NCBI RefSeq assembly: GCF_000499385.1
Contig: NW_013654299.1
Location: forward strand, 62,001 to 126,000
DNA: 64,000 nucleotides
Direction: 5' to 3'
Origin: Eimeria necatrix
Lineage: Eukaryota > Apicomplexa > Conoidasida > Eucoccidiorida > Eimeriidae
Positions 12,100 through 23,205 of the stretch are shown piece after piece. A model generated the notes under the pieces. It made no database searches. It saw nothing but the letters and a program-made list of their open reading frames with translations, and was not told the DNA's origin. How positions within the stretch are numbered: the stretch's first letter is position 1; each line of letters opens with the position of its first letter. Position numbers and translations under genes: made by a program.

Positions 12100-13839
12100 A
12101 TGGGAGACGAGGAAGGAAGAGATGTTAGCTCTGCCGCAACTAACGCTTTGGAAACGCGGTTCTATGCTGTGTATATCAGGGCTGCTCATCAGCACAACCA
12201 CCACCACAGCCAAAATCCCGGCGACTACGGCGAACTCTCTGGCGTTCACACAGAGGCACATAAGAAAACGTCTTCAGACTACTTGAAAGCCATTGTGTTT
12301 GGTGGTCTTGATGGTGAGTTTCATCGACGCCACTGACGCTATTTAACGCCTCCGTTCTTCGGTGTCTTGGCATGAAGCCGCTTCACGCCCTATGTTGACC
12401 GGATAGACGTCAGAGTTGCTTTTTAAGAGAATATGACTGCAGGCATTGTCACGATATTCGCTATTGTTGCTGGATGCGTCGGCGCCAATCTACATCCGTC
12501 GAAAGTCGTCATCATTGGCATTGGAAATCTTCTGGCAGACGCGATTAGTATGGGTTTCGGAGAGTTCGTGAGCTCTGCAGCAGAAGACGATTTTGTCAAG
12601 AGCGAAAGGGACAGAGAGGAATGGTAGGCTGCTAAGTCTCACGGCACGTACCGCGTACCTGTGGGAGCCCTGAGATGCTAGAGCGTACTTCGCACATTGG
12701 CGCTCGCAGTCTTGCAACTGTTCATGTCAGTGACTCTGCTGTAACTACGCGTTGCCACAGGGAAATAGAAAACTGTCCCGATGAGGAAAAGCAAGAAATG
12801 ATTGAGATTTATAGAGACCGCTATGGCTTTACAGAGGAAGATGCGGATTCCCTCGTTAATATCACATTCAAGTACAGGGAGTTCTTCGTCCGGCATATGA
12901 TGGTGGAAGAATTGGGACTCATGGCAACAGAGGGCCCCAGTCCCCTACGAAGAGGTTAGGTCACGAGTGATTACCATTCTCCAGGTCGTACTGTTTCCGA
13001 CACCATTGAACTCGTGATGAAATGATGCTGCCTGTGAAACAAAGTAGGCACATGGAGTTGCAGTCATGTACAGTCTGCCATATTTTGAGAGTCGTCTACC
13101 CATATTCACGCATAGAATGCTATGAAAGCGAGGTGACCTTAGCTTGCTGACGTACATCTGTGTAAATTATGGTCCACAGGCGCGGTCATGTTCGCTTCTT
13201 TTTCGATTTTCGGGTTACTTCCACTGGCCGGCTTCGTTGCTTGGCTGACGCTGTCAGGGACGAGCACAGATGGCCACTTGGCATTTGCCATGGCGTGCGT
13301 TGTGTCTGGTGTCGCGCTGTTCATTCTTGGATTCTTCAAGGCGAGCACTAAGTTTTAATGAAATATTTCGCCACGTATCAAGGATAGTAGAGCATAAAGC
13401 TGTCTCTACCACGACGCCGATTTTGCACGGTCACAGCACCCGCTGTGTTAGTGCACAGCTATGGTTCCGCTGCAGCAGTCGTACGGTGCTAAGCATGCCT
13501 GTTGTGTGCATATGGAGCTTTGCAGGGCCGCTTCGTCAACCAGAGTTCATTGAAGTCCGGGCTTCTGATGATCATTAATGGAACCTGCGCGGGCACCGTG
13601 GCATATACTGTTGGGGCAGCTTTAGAGGTGAGCTAAGTAGAAATCACTTGTAGGCTCGCATCATTTGTATTGGCTGTGCTCCTTGCTGAACGTTGCTGCA
13701 CACGTTGCTGCACACCGAAGTGCTTTCCACAGTTGCCATCTGTGGTCTTTGATGGCACGGATTTGAGTCCCAAATTCCTTCGCTTGCCTATTTTATTCGT
13801 GAGGGGTTCTCGCAGGGTGTTGTTGCTGGAACGTTATAG
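12100..13839 (+). CDS. VIT: Vacuolar iron transporter, VIT/CCC1 family
   Basis: Six exons (12100-12313, 12443-12623, 12761-12954, 13180-13340, 13526-13627, 13816-13839) give 876 nt, 291 residues. Family features appear in order: FGGLDGIVTIFAIVAG in TM1, NLLADAISMGFGEF with the conserved Asp and Ser-Met-Gly in TM2, and a glutamate-rich cytosolic metal-binding segment (REEWEIENCPDEEKQEM). Two TM hairpins follow, the second with LGFFKGRF. Members of this family exchange Fe2+ or Mn2+ for protons and detoxify iron into a vacuole or acidocalcisome-like store. The N-terminal tail has a His cluster (HQHNHHH) that could bind metal. The fourth intron starts with GC (AAG|GCGAGC) and is needed to restore the family motif; the only nearby GT donor gives a stop. 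The start at 12100 is the ATG nearest the conserved core; earlier in-frame ATGs exist. The short last exon (GVVAGTL, stop) is inferred. Confidence 0.9.
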
Positions 13840-14974
13840 GAAGCGCTATATTCCAGCTAGTCTGGGTGGTGAACATACCAACTGACTCGACGGAGCGGCC
13901 TGTATAATTGACAATGCTGGCCGTCTCGTTAAACATGGCCGAGACTGCGCTGCTTGCTTTTTTGTGGGTATCCAGCTCTCCGCTGGCGTATATTGCCTCA
14001 AAATGTATCAACCAAGAGGCTTCATGGCCAGCTGAGAACGGAAATCCACCTACATGAGATATCGGGGGCGACGAATGTCACCTGGATCTCCCTATAGTGC
14101 GCAGTTGCACAGCAGCTTTTTTCCTTTCAAGAGCAAGGAAGCTGTGTGCACAAAATTCTGCTTGTTCTAATCAACTATGCTGGAAGTGTCTCTAGTTTCG
14201 TAAGTAACTAGGCATAACTCGCTAAATCGACAGAATACATAACTGGTTACATAGAATTGGCCTCACTGCCGGAGGCGCTAGGGGGGCTCCCCACGGGGTT
14301 TCTCCAGAGTGTATGCAGAGCCCGTCGCTAGAGAACAGTCACATCTCCACGGTTAGTTGGTTCCCTTATCAAGACAAGTGTGTAGGGTATGCACGCATGT
14401 TTTTACTGACCAATATCTAGAACGTTAGAAGTAAAAAACGAATTTCCCAGTCGAAGCGTATTACAGCCTTTTCTTGCTGATACGCCCCACTAATACGCTT
14501 CAGCGGGTGTGCAGTCTCCACCAGCGACTTCAAACACAAGTTGTGCTGAGGCGGTCTACTGGTGGAGGCTGTGTGCAACAAACGTGATTTTGGTACACGG
14601 CGGAAACTCCACCCATACTTCAGCGTGATGCTGAATGCGTATCAACGGATGCACCACAGCGAAGCTCACCCACTTCAGGTGCTTGCCACGGTGCATCCAG
14701 GACTCGCTTCAGCGAGCATTGGCACTGCGAAGACTGAGAATACGAATAAACACCCGCTCCGTCGCAAAAGCTTACCCTAGATGAAATTACTCCGAGGGAA
14801 AGGCCGTCGCACCAAGCCTGTAACCACGCCTTACGATTTCTCTGCCAAGCCACACGCAGAACATTGCAGCTCTACGGTGGAAAGTTCCTTCAGCTCAATA
14901 CAACACCGGCTCGAGGAGACCGCAAAAAAGCGTATCCGAATTTCAGTTCCTATTTGCTATTTGGGTTTGCATTA
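13840..14974. other. Convergent intergenic region
   Basis: This lies between the 3' ends of the VIT gene (+) and the SLC6-type gene (-). A plus-strand open frame at 14562-14780 and overlapping frames at 14781-15329 oppose well-supported exons of the minus-strand gene, so I treat them as shadows. Nothing else is recognised. Confidence 0.5.
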
Positions 14975-17900
14975 CTACGAAGTATGCACTCTGTGCGGAG
15001 CCGCCTCACTGTCGTCCGACGCTCTACTGATGAAGGACATCTGCTGGCTCTGCGGCAGCCTAGATTGGAGATCCAAGCTCCGATCAAGGCGCCTCGGCTG
15101 CTGCGAAACACCCTCCGCTTCCGAGGGGCCTACTCCGCCTTCAGGAGGGAAAGACGTCATATATGGCAGCCTTTGTTTCTTGTATTCGAGCACGAGGCTC
15201 TTGACGCTTGCCGATGGCTCTTTTGAGCGCGCCAAGTGTTCGCGAAATAGTGCGGGCATCAGTGTGAATAGAGACATTCGGCGCCAGGGCACAAACGGGT
15301 GGCTTGGAAATGCTAGAGTAGACATGTAGTCCTCTGACACCGGCCTCACCCAGTCGCGGACCTATATCGCCCACCACTCGCATTCGCTCAAATCCACCCT
15401 GTCAATATGCATTGACCGCGTTGACTCGCTTGGTGGAAAGCACGACTGTAGACGCTAGGTAAGCGCTCCATCAACGCGTGCGAAAAAAGTGCAAACAAGC
15501 AGGATATGTGCAGCGGAATGCAGCGAAGTAAGTGTATCATCCTGCATACTAACCTTCGGAATAAGTGGCGTCAGTAGGAGGAAAGCAGCTGCCATCGCCA
15601 GCAGAGCTGCACCCAAATTCCTCATACCGGGAGACCGCTTCATCGAGTCCCACTGCAAGTCAAAACGGTGCGATGCTGCATAGCGAATCACACCAAAACG
15701 AAAGCGCAACGAAAAATGCATTGCAGTAAACACGCAAGTGCGGTGAAATCTGCGTTACTGTCACCAAACTACATGGATAACGGTGATGCTTTGAAGCAAC
15801 GGTTGAACGTGCTCATATTGTGGCTAACTGTCCTCCTACACGGAATGATCTCCTGAGCTGCCCGAAGCAGTAAATTGCTCCTTACCGTCAGAAATCGACA
15901 CAAGCATGACAAAAGGTACCAAGTGCTTGATGCATACACACCAGTACGTTGACGGGCGGAAGATAAAGAACGGCCTCGTCAAACAGCCACAAAATAGCGT
16001 GGGGAGGATACCAATGACGGAGGTGCCAGCCATGTTGTGTTGCGGGAAAAATAGAGTGACTCGCGAGATTTCGTTGCACAGATCTCGCACTCCACCCAAA
16101 TACAACGCCAGGAAGCGCTCCTAAAAGCACAGGAATAGCATATTTGCAAACAATATATGCACAGAGCAACTGTCAATGGGACACAGCACAGAGGGATTTG
16201 CGGTGATCGATTCAAAATGCGAGAAAGGGTGACAGAAACAAAAGCGATACTAATTTGGTTGAAACTCTAGTGAGGGAGTACCTTGAATGTTTTCGCCTGT
16301 GCGTCTGGGTCCCTTATAAATAAGGCCACACCGACGGCAATTAGAGCGTTGATGAATACCATCACCCAGATCGGTAGAAAGATGCCATCTTGGCAACAGA
16401 ATACTGCAATGATGTAGCAGGCTCCTACAATGAAGCATAGCCCCCCGAAAAGAATGCAGGCTGCGAAAGAGCAAATCCACAAAAAGGACCTTGAATCTTA
16501 GGCATGGAAAATGCTGCACTGCGCAGCACCTATATTGTTTGACCTTGAACTGCCTAGCAAGCAGCCGCAGTGTGCTTTTCTAATCCCTACTCACCTTTAA
16601 GACCCACAATCCTTGCTTGTCGCTGGAAGCCCATCACCCATCCCACATAGAAAGTTGTGCAGAAAACAGACATCGGAACCAGCAGCCACTCTATGATATA
16701 ACAAGCATACTCAAGCCTCTGCATTACAAAGAAAGAAACAGACAGAGAAGAAACGCAAAGCTCAACGCATTACTTAAGAAGCTGCTCTAACGTCCTCGTT
16801 TCACGCGGAATAACCGAATCTAAGGCCCTCAACTGGGAAGTGCGTCCAATTTGGAATAGTAACTGGCACTCTTACAACTTGTTGGTTGTTTGCACAAAAT
16901 GGGAGAGAGATACAATAGCATATGATCACAATCACCGTGCTCGTGAGCCTTCGCCACGAATGGTTGATTAGGCGAGATTCCTACAAAGTCGCACAGTCAG
17001 GTGCATATCTTGTTCGGTGAATAAACTTGCATCAGATGTGACTGTCTAAATCACCGACAGCCTTGCCGAGTGTTTGGACAGAAATACACGCTTAATAATA
17101 GGACTGTTTGAATGAGGCATACCAGAACGGCGTTGAAGACGGAATGAATTGCAATAGCCGCAACTTGCGTATTTATTAAGAAAACGCCTCCGTAGAAGAA
17201 TAGGCCGAAAAGCTGCAGGCAACGTGCTCAAAATCAAGTCAGAAGACACTATAGCGATCACGTATCTAAAGTCCAGGCCTTCAGTTGCGAGCTGCTGGAA
17301 TAAGCAGCTATGTGAGGCGACAACTAATGCGTGGCCTGCTATGCCTAGAGCCACAATGGAAAGGAGGGATTGGGAAAACTATTCAAGCGACAGCCAGCTG
17401 TGTCCAGCATACGTAGGGAGAAGACACTTTTTCAAAGGCAGCAGGAAAAACGACGAAGTAAGCGGGGGCTGTGCCTGTTTTCCTTATGATGTCGGCAAGG
17501 GGAATGTCGGTAACTGCCTGCATGGCACACAAGCCTGAAGCTGTCCCGTTATCGATGAATGTGATGATTCATCGCTGAAAGGCGCGACCCCCTGCCATCC
17601 CGGTACTGCATAACTTGTTAACCAGATACGCTGATACTGCACTGCAGTGGTTTAGGCGCGTAGAATGTACTTGAAGGTTTCCGACAATCGACAGAAGGGA
17701 TACAAAGGGAACCAGTGCCATGAGGAACTCCACAATGCACGTGAATACACCACTTGGGTATGTGTTGAAGCCAATCCTGTAGCACCCGCATGCTCGCATT
17801 GTTAGAATAGCTCCACAATAGGTCGTTCTTAAAAAAAGCGTGAAAAGCACTCTGCTGCAGCTGAAAAAGCTGCTACGGGCCCACAAAGAAGCGGCTTACT

Positions 17901-20401
17901 TTGTATAACTCGAGACTGTGCCTAGAATGCAGCAGCCCAAACAGAGATCCTGGCATATGTAACGAACAAGCGAAGCAGAATATGCTGCATTAAAGAACCC
18001 TTGGATCAGCGGCCGCCAGTCGAAAGTCGCCGAAATGGCCGATGCAACATGCACGCTGCCGTCAGTCCCAACAATAAACGATACAACGGCCAATGTGGCG
18101 CAAAGGACAATGGCTACGATCATCAACAGTGCAGAAGCTGCGGGCAAAAAAGGAACAGCATGCCATCTCTACATAAGAGTTTGGGCAAAAAAATCGGAGC
18201 TCCGCGGAACTTTATCCGTCATGCAGCATTCACTACTAGCTAGATACACCAGAGCCCAAGCTGGGAGACTCACGGAATCCCGCCTTGAACAATCCCCTCC
18301 ACATGTATCCCAGGATGTACAGCCATACAAATGCCAAAGCCGCCAGCGCTTTGGGTCGCAGCGCATCAGGATCCAGGCTTGTGTTAATCGTTGCTGGCTG
18401 CAATTCCTCTAAATAGTGCAACGTCGCCTGCACGCAGCGCCAAGCATAAGTTACTGTTTCCGGCTTCAACTCCATTATAGTTTGGTGGCACCAAAAGCCA
18501 CAAGCAATTTTGCTCGTTCCAATTGCAAGAAAATGAGACTATGCCAGGATTTCACCGCGCCAGCCTGCAATTCCCCAGGCACACTGTCAACAAATGCAAG
18601 GCCCACAAACGCAGTCTCACCTTGCCCGTGGGAGAGGCAATGCAGACTTCGGTGGCCGGGACATAAGAGCAGAGAACCCCATGGCCTGCTGCGTTGCAAT
18701 CCGCTTTGTTTCCATGGAAACCGTTACAGAGTTCCATGTCGCTGACTGTGACCTGCCAAGGTTGAGGACGTGAAAAACTGGAGACGAAGTAAACCAACAA
18801 CTGACCGCTCAAAACTGAGAACAACCAACCGTACTCCAAGCGTCTGAGAGCTCGGCAAATGCTGTATCATTCAAAAACAGCGTATTCTGAACTTTGGAGG
18901 GTTTCATAGTGCACAGTGCTGCAAACATGAAAGGCAAGACATGGCATACGTGCTTTCGCTGCGTCCGCCAATCAGTACAAACTTACCAGCAGTAATGATG
19001 ACAAACGATATTGATGTCAACACCTGCAAAAGCCCTAGCCCTACTAGCCAACGGTTCAGCTGCGTGTTTTGCTTGATAGCAGCGCCACGAAGGAGGTTCC
19101 CAAGAACAAGCTGACACAAGCACAGAACACACCTTCCGCGAGCTGTTTCGAACATTAATGGAAAAAGCATCCACAATAGAATGTGCTGTGCTGGAGAGGC
19201 CACGCCTGACCCACCTCTAGCTGAAGGGTTGGCAATCCAACGGTGAACAGGAAAAGCAGGTATGGTAGAAAAAACATAGAGCTGCGCCAGATTTGTAACT
19301 GTTGCCAGTAAGTGGTAAAGTTTGAGGCCCCCACAACAGCCCCAAAAAGCGTTGAATAGACTAGAGTTGTCGAAGTATACCAGCCGCGTCTCCTCTGCCT
19401 CTGCAGCCAACTCTGCCACTGACTGAGCGTTTCACCCCCTTCTTGCGCTCCATAAATAGTGCCGGCCTGCCCTTCGGCGGGCTGCGCTGCTGGCAGGGCT
19501 GAACCTGCAACAGTTGGCTCTCTATGAGGTGACCATTCAGGCTCTGCATCCCCTCCGTCTGGCTTCGGCCTTGCTGAGGGGTCAAAGGATTGTGGATAGC
19601 GGTAATAGAAATCGCCTTCAGTCAGCAACACTCCGTGCTTCTCTTGGTAGTCCAAAGCCTCGAGTTGTACACGTAGCAGTTCGTGTTCATCCATCTTGTT
19701 TTCCATGCGGACCTAAGAAACAACGCCAGCAGAGCTTTTCTTGGATTTACGCAGGGAGAGGACTGTATAAGAATAAAATTAATGACTGATCCACCCGCTA
19801 CTTGTGCGCGGCATCAGCAAGACATGGACTCTGTGGAGGAGAGCAAAGTGCCGAACAAGCGAAATAACACAGTAGCGGTGGCACAAACTGAGGCTATACG
19901 GCGAAACGAGAACCGCTCGCTACCTTCTGAGTGAAAAGCGGAGAGTGCTTGAACGCATGCGCCTCATTGTACATCTGTCGACGCAGTTCATGAGGCATAT
20001 CCGTTGCCGACGCTGCTACTGCCAGTTCTTTCGCTACTTCTTCCCCACCTAAGACGCAAAGAAAAGTCGTTGGCAAAGTCACCATTACCTAAATTCTAGT
20101 GCAAAATGAGTCACGTGCGCAGCCCTGCCGAACCTCATGGACAGAAAGAAAAAAGGCAAACACGACGAAATGCCGCGAAACGTTGTATGCGAATGGATGC
20201 ATGGGTAAGATAAATAACGAAGGTATACGTTTCAGCGAGGATTGTACGCGACAGAGAGTTGGTGGCAAGTGGCGTACCACTGCCTTCACCTTGCTCTCCC
20301 GCCTGGACGGGAAGGGAGGCCACCTTCTCCAAATTACTGACGCCCACATCTCCAGCCGAGTGGCGGCTGAAACTTGTCCGGAGGCGTCGCATTTTCAGCA
20401 T
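14975..20401 (-). CDS. SLC6/SNF-type (sodium:neurotransmitter symporter family) transporter
   Basis: Seventeen exons keep phase throughout and total 3081 nt, 1026 residues: 20401-20290, 20048-19924, 19712-19215, 19110-18987, 18850-18621, 18427-18274, 18137-17900, 17827-17671, 17517-17413, 17378-17262, 17212-17123, 16718-16595, 16496-16282, 16120-15886, 15675-15554, 15445-15398 and 15361-14975. A polar N-terminal region of about 200 residues is followed by the family core: LPYLLFLFTVGLPTLQLE, then LGNLLRGAAIKQ, a TM3 ending SSFSRPQPW, AYFVVFPAAFEK, a GLFFYGGVFLI helix and MRNLGAALLAMAAAFLLLTP as the last helix. The C-terminal tail is Ser/Gln-rich. Such proteins carry amino acids or amines across a membrane with Na+. 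The NxWRFP-like sodium-site motif of TM1 is replaced by NFTTYWQQL, so ion coupling is doubtful. Two introns are only 34 and 36 bp. The substrate is unknown. Confidence 0.87.
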
Positions 20402-21659
20402 ACAGCCAGCGCTCGCCTGGGCTCCCTTTCTGTGGCCTCGAGGCGGGAGCCCCCGGATCCTGCGCTCTCAGAGCTAAAGATGTCCTTGTGTGCACCTTGA
20501 TGTCAATACGCCACAATACGAGACAAAGGTGAACAGAGAAGGCTGACTGGAGCAACGGCAACACAGCCCTTCCCCAGGGCTGCGGAGTATGCTGGTGCAG
20601 ATCACCGCTCCAACGCCAGAGTACTGAGATGAAGTAGCTATTGTCGTTGTTTATGTCCTGACCCATCCGTCGCAGAAAGGAAGGCGCAGAGGCGCAACCA
20701 GCACAGACCCCGGCAAGCTGTTTCAAATGCAGCTGCAGGTGCTGCCGTCCCATGTAATTCTAGACCCAAAACGTCTTTTTATCACAGGCAGATGGTACTG
20801 GCGCGCTCGAAACGGAACGCCTAAATATTCTTCGCATCTTTGCCTTGATTACAGACGTACGCGATTTGGCGCCAATGCAGTATTGGCGGTAAAGGCTATG
20901 TTTTGTCAGTGTTTACGCATGCGTTTCTGGCCGATCATATACGGCTACAGATGCTGCCATGCAAGCGGAGTAGCTGCGAATGTAGACTTTTCAAATCCAC
21001 CAAAAATGGCTGTTGGCCAGTCGCGTGGGATGCACAGATTACAACACCATCACAGCACGCGGTAATCCACAGCTGTTGTGGTGTCCGTACAATGAGATAC
21101 CAGGCAGTGTTATACAATCCCTAAATATGGTGCCGAGGCATGAAAGAGATGCCAGCCCGACCCCGTAAATATCCCACTGTACAGTCGCCTAGAGTGCATA
21201 CTCAAGGAGCCGCCATGGAAACCCTTTCGGCTCTTCCGCCACTCGGTGCCAGCCCTAGCACCCCAAGCATGCGCTGTTTATTTTGATGTGACAGTTGTCC
21301 ACGAGCCGGCTAGATTCGCGTGGAAACTGGCCGCTTATGCGGAGGACGGTCATCCCAACCAAAGATTCAAAACGAGGCGAAAAAGCGGTCCAACCGTGAC
21401 AAATCCTAAGGTCGCCCTTGTACCTGCAGAGATGAAAAAATGGGACGGGCAACAACATTATATCCTCAAGAAATTAAATTGCTTTCCTGCTTCATGTGTA
21501 GTAAGCTTGTGCTATGTCGCGGGACTGGGGCCCTGCCAGGGCTTTGGCGTTTGAGAGCGAATGAGGCACCGGGGCTTACGTTGCAGAAGAGATAAAGCCA
21601 CTAATTGCATAGCTGTCTTCTTACAGAGGAGTAAATTTCGAAAGATGCAGTTGAACAGC
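20402..21659. other. Upstream region of the SLC6-type gene
   Basis: Probably the promoter and 5' UTR of the SLC6-type gene on its left part. A minus-strand open frame at 20402-20753 continues from the start exon in another phase and is probably UTR. A minus-strand frame at 21255-21458 after a good acceptor (CATCTCTGCAG) looks somewhat protein-like and could be a last exon of the gene to its right, but the phase does not fit. Confidence 0.35.
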
Positions 21660-22825
21660 CTAGATCCATGAGGTCCAGGAAACAAGTAGGAGGGCGCAAA
21701 GCGTCTGCGTGGGCGTCAGTCGTGTGACGGCGCAGTTTGAGGCGGGAGGGAGCAGTTGCTCACATACTTCCTAAGATAATTGTTTAAGTATAAAGAAGGC
21801 GAAGTTTAGTCCACCTATACCACGTAAGACAACCAACCAGCGCCGACGTTCTCACGGATTGTTGGAGAACGTCTGTTTGCCATATGCTTTGTGTGGTCGT
21901 CTTGTTTGAGTAATAGTCACGCTCTGCTTGCATACACTTGTTATATTATTTGCTATTTTGGCTACGTGGCGCTTGCGTGCTCCGCTGCATCTGATTTCCA
22001 AGCCGTATTCGGACAATCTGGCACACGGAGTCAACGTTGTAACAGTTATGATATTCTTATGGCTAGAGACGAAAAGAGGGCCAACGAGCGCTACACCGAC
22101 CAAACGCCGCGTTCCTGGTGTCTGATTGGAGTGCCCTCGAGCGTATTCGCAGAGCGGTTGAAGCTCAGTGTTCGGAGGTCTTAGTGGCTCCCAGAGTGTT
22201 CCATTCTGAACATTTGGTTATTATGCAGTCGTAACGGGGCCTACTTGAGTTGAACTGTGTTTCGGTTGTCTTCTGCATGAGCATCAGCTGTACTCTAACC
22301 GCAGCTTCAGCCTACGTCACCTCTCACGAATCCCTCACAAATGGGCTGGGTGAACTTTGTAGAGAGCCGTTGGCATGTTTTTACGGGAGGTGGAAGCCAG
22401 CGCAAAACAGCTGTCAGCCGCATTCTGTGGTTCAAGGTGGCATTAATCAACTGCAGCCTTCGTTGCTCGTACTCTACCCCCGCATGATACCCTACGAGTT
22501 CTGGGAAAGTTTGAAGGTTCTGCATTTTTCTCCGACCCATTGCCGAGCTCTTCTATACCTGAAGCGATTCTTTGCACGCAAAAACATGGAACTACGGAAA
22601 GATCTTGAAGGGTGCTGGCGTGCGCTTTGACTCTGTCCACGTTTGCCTGTTTTTCGAGGGTAGCTGAGAGTTCTCTTCCCCATGATCCCACGGTGATCGA
22701 CAAGCTCCTTGTCTCAGTGCCTCAAATATTTTGCCGAAGGGTTCATATTGTAAACAAAGAGCTATGGGAATGGCGTAAAAAAATTGTCGCAGCTCCTCTG
22801 TGCTGTGGGCTAGCTCGAAACACAT
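21660..22825 (-). CDS. Candidate small hypothetical gene, four short exons
   Basis: A phase-consistent chain can be drawn: 22825-22756, 22720-22596, 22552-22328 and 21770-21660 (stop). The third exon is the most protein-like (LQTFPELVGYHAGVEYEQRR). The fourth contains LTPTQTLCALLLVSW and might be a C-terminal membrane segment. The first intron is only 35 bp with weak splice sites, and all three frames are partly open in 22440-22700, so the model is tentative. No family is recognised. It could instead be the 3' part of the gene at 23206-25974, which lies upstream on the same strand. Confidence 0.35.
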
Positions 22826-23205
22826 AGAGCAGACAACTACAAGGAGACGAAAATACGGGCTCTGCTGTGATAATGCTTTACGTCAACTTCGGTAGTGAAC
22901 AGAGCTATGGTATGCCCCGTTGGGCGTTGCACAGCAGTGGGTAATCAGCCGCAGCGGCTGTTCAAGGAACTGTGGGCTCCGCAATTTCAGGAGGCCGGTG
23001 CCACTTCTGTTGGTTCAGGAGTTCCCACGGAGCACGCCGTATCCCTGCAGGCAAAATGCGCAGGCTTTATTCCATCAATCGGATGCTTCTGATGAATCTT
23101 CATGGCCTGCGGATCACAGCCATAGCGAAGGAGCTGCTTTTAGGCTTGTTCGTTCGGCACTTTACTTTATGGAGCACTTACATTCTGGGTGGAGCTAGTA
23201 GATGA

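Noticed and set aside
14781..15329. Plus-strand frame of 182 codons
   Set aside because: It opposes the last exon of the SLC6-type gene, which is supported by phase across 17 exons.
20334..20753. Minus-strand frame of 139 codons upstream of the SLC6-type start
   Set aside because: It is in a different phase from the start exon, which joins correctly to exon 2; it is probably 5' UTR.
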